From Desulfovibrio sp. MES5 (GTDB lineage: Bacteria; Desulfobacterota; Desulfovibrionia; Desulfovibrionales; Desulfovibrionaceae): a stretch of DNA of 64,000 nt. The DNA is taken from NCBI RefSeq assembly GCF_002237645.1, contig NZ_MJUZ01000041.1:1-64000 (forward strand), written 5' to 3'. The position numbers and the translations under genes are program-made. The notes beneath the pieces are model-generated. The model did no database searches. It was given only the letters and a program-made list of their open reading frames with translations, and was not told where the DNA came from. This document shows positions 61,514 through 64,000 of the stretch, in pieces (position 1 is the stretch's first letter; every line of letters starts with the position of its first letter).

Positions 61514-63511
61514 CTAGTGCTTCCCCCTCAGGGTTTGGACAAGCAGAAAAACGGGGGTGGCGACAATGTGGCGCAACTGGCTGAAGGGCATATAGGCCAC
61601 GGTGGCCGCCGTAACGATGGCGTGCGCGTACCAGCCCCAGCCGTAAACACGGGCCAGTTCCGCAGGGCTCATAAAGCCGAACAGGCTGGCCAGCGCGTAG
61701 CCCGCAAAGGCCCACTCACTGCCGTCAGGCATGCCGGTAAGGGCAATGCGCATGCCTTCCAGCACAAAGCCGGTGACGGTGATGGCCAAAAGCAGCCACA
61801 GGGCGGGCCAGTCGTGCCGCGGCGCATTGGCTGCGGCCAGCTTTTCCCTGCGCCAGAACAGGGCAGCCCACACAAGGCCAGCAAGCAAGGCCAGACCGCT
61901 GACGTCATAAATGAACGCTGTGGGAGCCCAATCCTTGTCCAGCATGAGCCAGGGCCATTCCGTTGCGGCAGCCTGATGCGAGCCAAACAGGGCCAGCATG
62001 CCCCAGCTGAAACGGATGACGAAGGGGAAGAAGATCAGGGCGTGGATGGCCCAGCGCGTGCGCGATTCACGGAACAGGCGGCGTTGCAGCAGCACGTCGT
62101 AAAGGAGCGCCAGCCAGCGGTTTTCGCCCTTGCCATGGTGTTCTGGGCGCGGGCAACCGTGGGTCTGGCCTGTGCCGTCGGCAGTGCTTTGCGTGTCTGA
62201 TGTCGCGGCAAGGCTTCCCTTGCCAAGATTGGTGGTGGAGAACCAGAACAGCATCAGCGCCACAAAACCCAGCACAAAGATGCTGAATCCCAGGCGGCTG
62301 GGCGTATCCTGCACGGTAAAGGCGCCCGCGTGGCAGCCCATGCACAGCACGCTTTTGGCTGGCAGCACGGCGTCTGCCGCGCCCACGCTTCCCGCACCCG
62401 CCGGGCTGGCGGCGGAAATCGCCGGGGAATGGCAGCGCACGCAGGAAGCCGTGCCCGAAGGCAGGCGCATGTCGTGCACCATGAAGGGGCCAGCGTCCAC
62501 ACGCGCCACAACCATGCCGTTCTTAAGCTCGGGGGTCACGCCCTGCAGGTGGCAGCTTTCGCAGCTTACCCGGCTGTGGGCGTCATGAATGACCGATTCC
62601 GTATGGCGCGTGTGGCAGGTCAGGCAGGGCACGCGCTCCTGCCTGTTATGCGGATAGCGCGCCGCGTCCTTGTGGCAGGACAGGCAATCCATATTTTTGT
62701 GGGTCATGGCAGCCAGGGCCTGCGCGTCCATGCGGGCGGCTCCGGGCATATCCCTGCCTTCAGGCCCGTGGCAGGTCATGCACAGGGCGCGGGGTTGCAG
62801 GGCCAGTGCTTGCTGGGATTGGCCCTGCGGAGCCTGGCCCTTTGGAGTCTGGGCCTGCGAAATTTGTCCCTGCGGACTCTGACCTTGCGAAGTCTGGGCC
62901 TGCGGGATTTGGGCTTGCGGGGCAGCCCCTTTGCCAGCATCCGAAACAGCCGCCGCGCCAGAGGCCGCTTGCGCCACCCCGGTCTGCAGGCCGTGGCAGG
63001 TCAGGCAGGCGGCCACATCAGCAGCGGGCACGGGCAAAGCCTTTTTCATCTCATGGCAAACATTGCAGGACTGCGCGATGTTGCCGCCCTTTCTCAGCCC
63101 CTTGGCGCGGGACTCGGCCCCAAGAACATAGTGCGGATTATGGCAGGTAATGCACTGGGCATAATCCTGCCCCTTCACAAGGTTCTTGCCCGCGTGTTTG
63201 CCCTTGGCAAGCTCGGCCTCCACCTCGCTATGGCAGTTGTAGCAGCCCTCGGCGGAAAAAGCCGTGCTGCCAGGCTGATTCAGCCCCTTGGCCGTGGGGT
63301 GTTCGGCGGCTTCGGCAATGTCTGTGTGGCAATCGGTACAGGACAGAGCGCTGTGGGCCGAGGCGTGAAAACGCATCTCGTCAATGAGCCATGAACTGCC
63401 TGCATGGGCGGCGGCGGGTCGAAGCCAGCAGACCGCCAGCACCAGTAGAAAGGCCACCAGAAGCATGGGCAGAGAGGCGGCGGTATGGCGCGTAGTAAAC
63501 CACAACTTCAT
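61514..63511 (-). CDS. Eleven-haem c-type cytochrome fused to a membrane cytochrome-b-like domain
   Basis: A 665-aa membrane electron-transfer protein. Signal peptide (about 1-37), then eleven CxxCH motifs (CTDCH, CYNCH, CITCH, CNVCH, CLTCH, CMTCH, CLSCH, CLTCH, CESCH, CVRCH, CMGCH) in a ~350-residue periplasmic part, interrupted by a Gln-rich linker with repeated QAQT/PQGQ units (about residues 195-230). A helix follows near 410-430, then a C-terminal block of four to five membrane helices with His residues resembling DsrM/NarI/HmcE-type quinone-linked cytochromes b. AGGAG precedes ATG 63511. Together with the HdrD-like protein it could link menaquinone, periplasmic cytochromes and a cytoplasmic disulfide. 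Confidence 0.88.
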   Translation of the reverse strand: MKLWFTTRHTAASLPMLLVAFLLVLAVCWLRPAAAHAGSSWLIDEMRFHASAHSALSCTDCHTDIAEAAEHPTAKGLNQPGSTAFSAEGCYNCHSEVEAELAKGKHAGKNLVKGQDYAQCITCHNPHYVLGAESRAKGLRKGGNIAQSCNVCHEMKKALPVPAADVAACLTCHGLQTGVAQAASGAAAVSDAGKGAAPQAQIPQAQTSQGQSPQGQISQAQTPKGQAPQGQSQQALALQPRALCMTCHGPEGRDMPGAARMDAQALAAMTHKNMDCLSCHKDAARYPHNRQERVPCLTCHTRHTESVIHDAHSRVSCESCHLQGVTPELKNGMVVARVDAGPFMVHDMRLPSGTASCVRCHSPAISAASPAGAGSVGAADAVLPAKSVLCMGCHAGAFTVQDTPSRLGFSIFVLGFVALMLFWFSTTNLGKGSLAATSDTQSTADGTGQTHGCPRPEHHGKGENRWLALLYDVLLQRRLFRESRTRWAIHALIFFPFVIRFSWGMLALFGSHQAAATEWPWLMLDKDWAPTAFIYDVSGLALLAGLVWAALFWRREKLAAANAPRHDWPALWLLLAITVTGFVLEGMRIALTGMPDGSEWAFAGYALASLFGFMSPAELARVYGWGWYAHAIVTAATVAYMPFSQLRHIVATPVFLLVQTLRGKH

Positions 63512-63520
63512 GATCTTCTC

Positions 63521-63565
63521 CTAGAGCAGATTAACTTTGAGAATATCCATTCTCAAAGTTTACGG
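63521..63565 (+). repeat. R1-like end fragment, copy G
   Basis: CTAGAGCAGATTAACTTTGA is identical to the left end of copy F, but then turns into a hairpin (CTTTGAGAAT-ATCC-ATTCTCAAAG). Likely a solo or internally deleted R1. 63566-63737 has no gene. Confidence 0.6.
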
Positions 63566-63737
63566 CACGCCACTGAGGGCGCGTGCCCACACAACTAACA
63601 AGCTTTTTCGCCACTACGGCGGGGTCTGCTGTGCAGCACCCGAACATGGCATCATGAACAGGCTCTATACATACGGCACTGAAACAATCATCTCACCACA
63701 GGCAAGGCTTGCCCAAATCTCTTTATTACGGGGATTG

Positions 63738-64000
63738 TTACGCAATCCCCTGCGGCGCATTGGCGCACGACATTCCCTGGCGGCCCTGACTGCCCACAAC
63801 CACCTCTGTGGAAGCACTATGAGCTTGGCACGGCTGCAGCCGGGACGCGGCGGCCTGCTCTTCCAGCATGGCTTCCGCCCTGTAGGAGCTGCGCACCAGA
63901 GGCGCTGAGGCCACGCCGGTAAAACCCATGTTCAGGGCCACACGCTTCCAGTGATCAAATTCGTCCGGGGCCAGATAGCGCGCTACGGGCACATGGGCCG
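63738..64000 (-). CDS. lipA: Lipoyl synthase LipA, C-terminal part (runs off the right edge)
   Basis: The last ~87 codons of a canonical radical SAM lipoyl synthase. [42 protein letters not shown] matches the LipA end: the (P)VxRY..P.EF segment, GF..V.S, and the invariant RSSY whose serine ligates the auxiliary cluster. Alanine replaces the usual glycine before PLVRSSY. The ~40 residues after RSSY are longer than usual. The catalytic domain lies outside the window. It is upstream of, and on the same strand as, the cytochrome, lipoyl carrier and lipoyl operon. Confidence 0.8.
   Translation of the reverse strand, partial: AHVPVARYLAPDEFDHWKRVALNMGFTGVASAPLVRSSYRAEAMLEEQAAASRLQPCQAHSASTEVVVGSQGRQGMSCANAPQGIA

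Noticed and set aside
62813..62930. Possible CRISPR-like array
   Set aside because: Repeat units are ~15 bp, without spacers, and encode an in-frame linker of the cytochrome.

Overview
The window looks like the chromosome of a sulfate-reducing Desulfovibrionaceae bacterium (Desulfovibrio-like, GC-rich coding, Gram-negative). This rests on gene content, not on a database match: a two-cluster low-potential ferredoxin, a short rubrerythrin, an eleven-CxxCH multihaem cytochrome with a membrane tail, a Wolinella-type fumarate reductase, CCG-domain (HdrD-like) Fe-S protein, FmdE-family proteins and TonB/ExbBD systems. No rRNA, tRNA or CRISPR array was recognised.

Layout. 1-20.2 kb is mostly housekeeping: a membrane diguanylate cyclase, speA, an orphan efflux adaptor lipoprotein, YigZ and a DUF985 cupin, rubrerythrin behind a PerR-like box, ctpA, a divergent polysaccharide deacetylase, ndk, proC, cobT translationally coupled to a lone OppF-type ATPase, an HtrA protease, ferredoxin, and a YkgJ-like / unknown / TPR trio. 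20.5-22.7 kb is an AT-rich mobile island with decayed IS1595 and IS3 transposases. It also holds two very small hydrophobic peptide genes whose surroundings resemble type I toxin-antitoxin modules.

23-43 kb carries two related TonB-dependent uptake systems. The first, all on the + strand, is FmdE, TonB-dependent receptor, methyltransferase, binding protein, FecCD permease, ATPase, ExbB, ExbD and TonB. The second is split: FmdE, DUF364 heavy-metal-chelation protein and methyltransferase on the + strand, and receptor, binding protein, permease, ATPase, TonB and a 5'-nucleotidase-family hydrolase on the - strand. The second lacks its own ExbBD and could use the first. The substrate is probably a metal or metal complex but cannot be read from sequence.

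44-51.8 kb is a minus-strand C4-dicarboxylate block (DctA-type symporter, two-subunit fumarase, three-subunit fumarate reductase, malic enzyme) able to import fumarate or malate and respire or disproportionate it. 54-64 kb is a lipoyl block. It has a lipoate ligase fused to a DUF116-like Cys-rich domain, a geranylgeranyl-reductase-like flavoprotein (LipT-like) and two radical-SAM proteins of LipS1/LipS2 type. Upstream lie an HdrD-like Fe-S protein, a GcvH-like lipoyl carrier, a multihaem cytochrome c/b fusion and, at the right edge, the C-terminus of a canonical LipA. Together these suggest a lipoyl carrier wired to a membrane electron-transfer complex; a glycine-cleavage / reductive-glycine role for the carrier is the main alternative.

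Intergenic gaps are unusually structured. At least four families of short non-coding repeats (R1 to R4) recur through the window, three of them with terminal inverted repeats like MITEs, and two 34-bp perfect palindromes occur.
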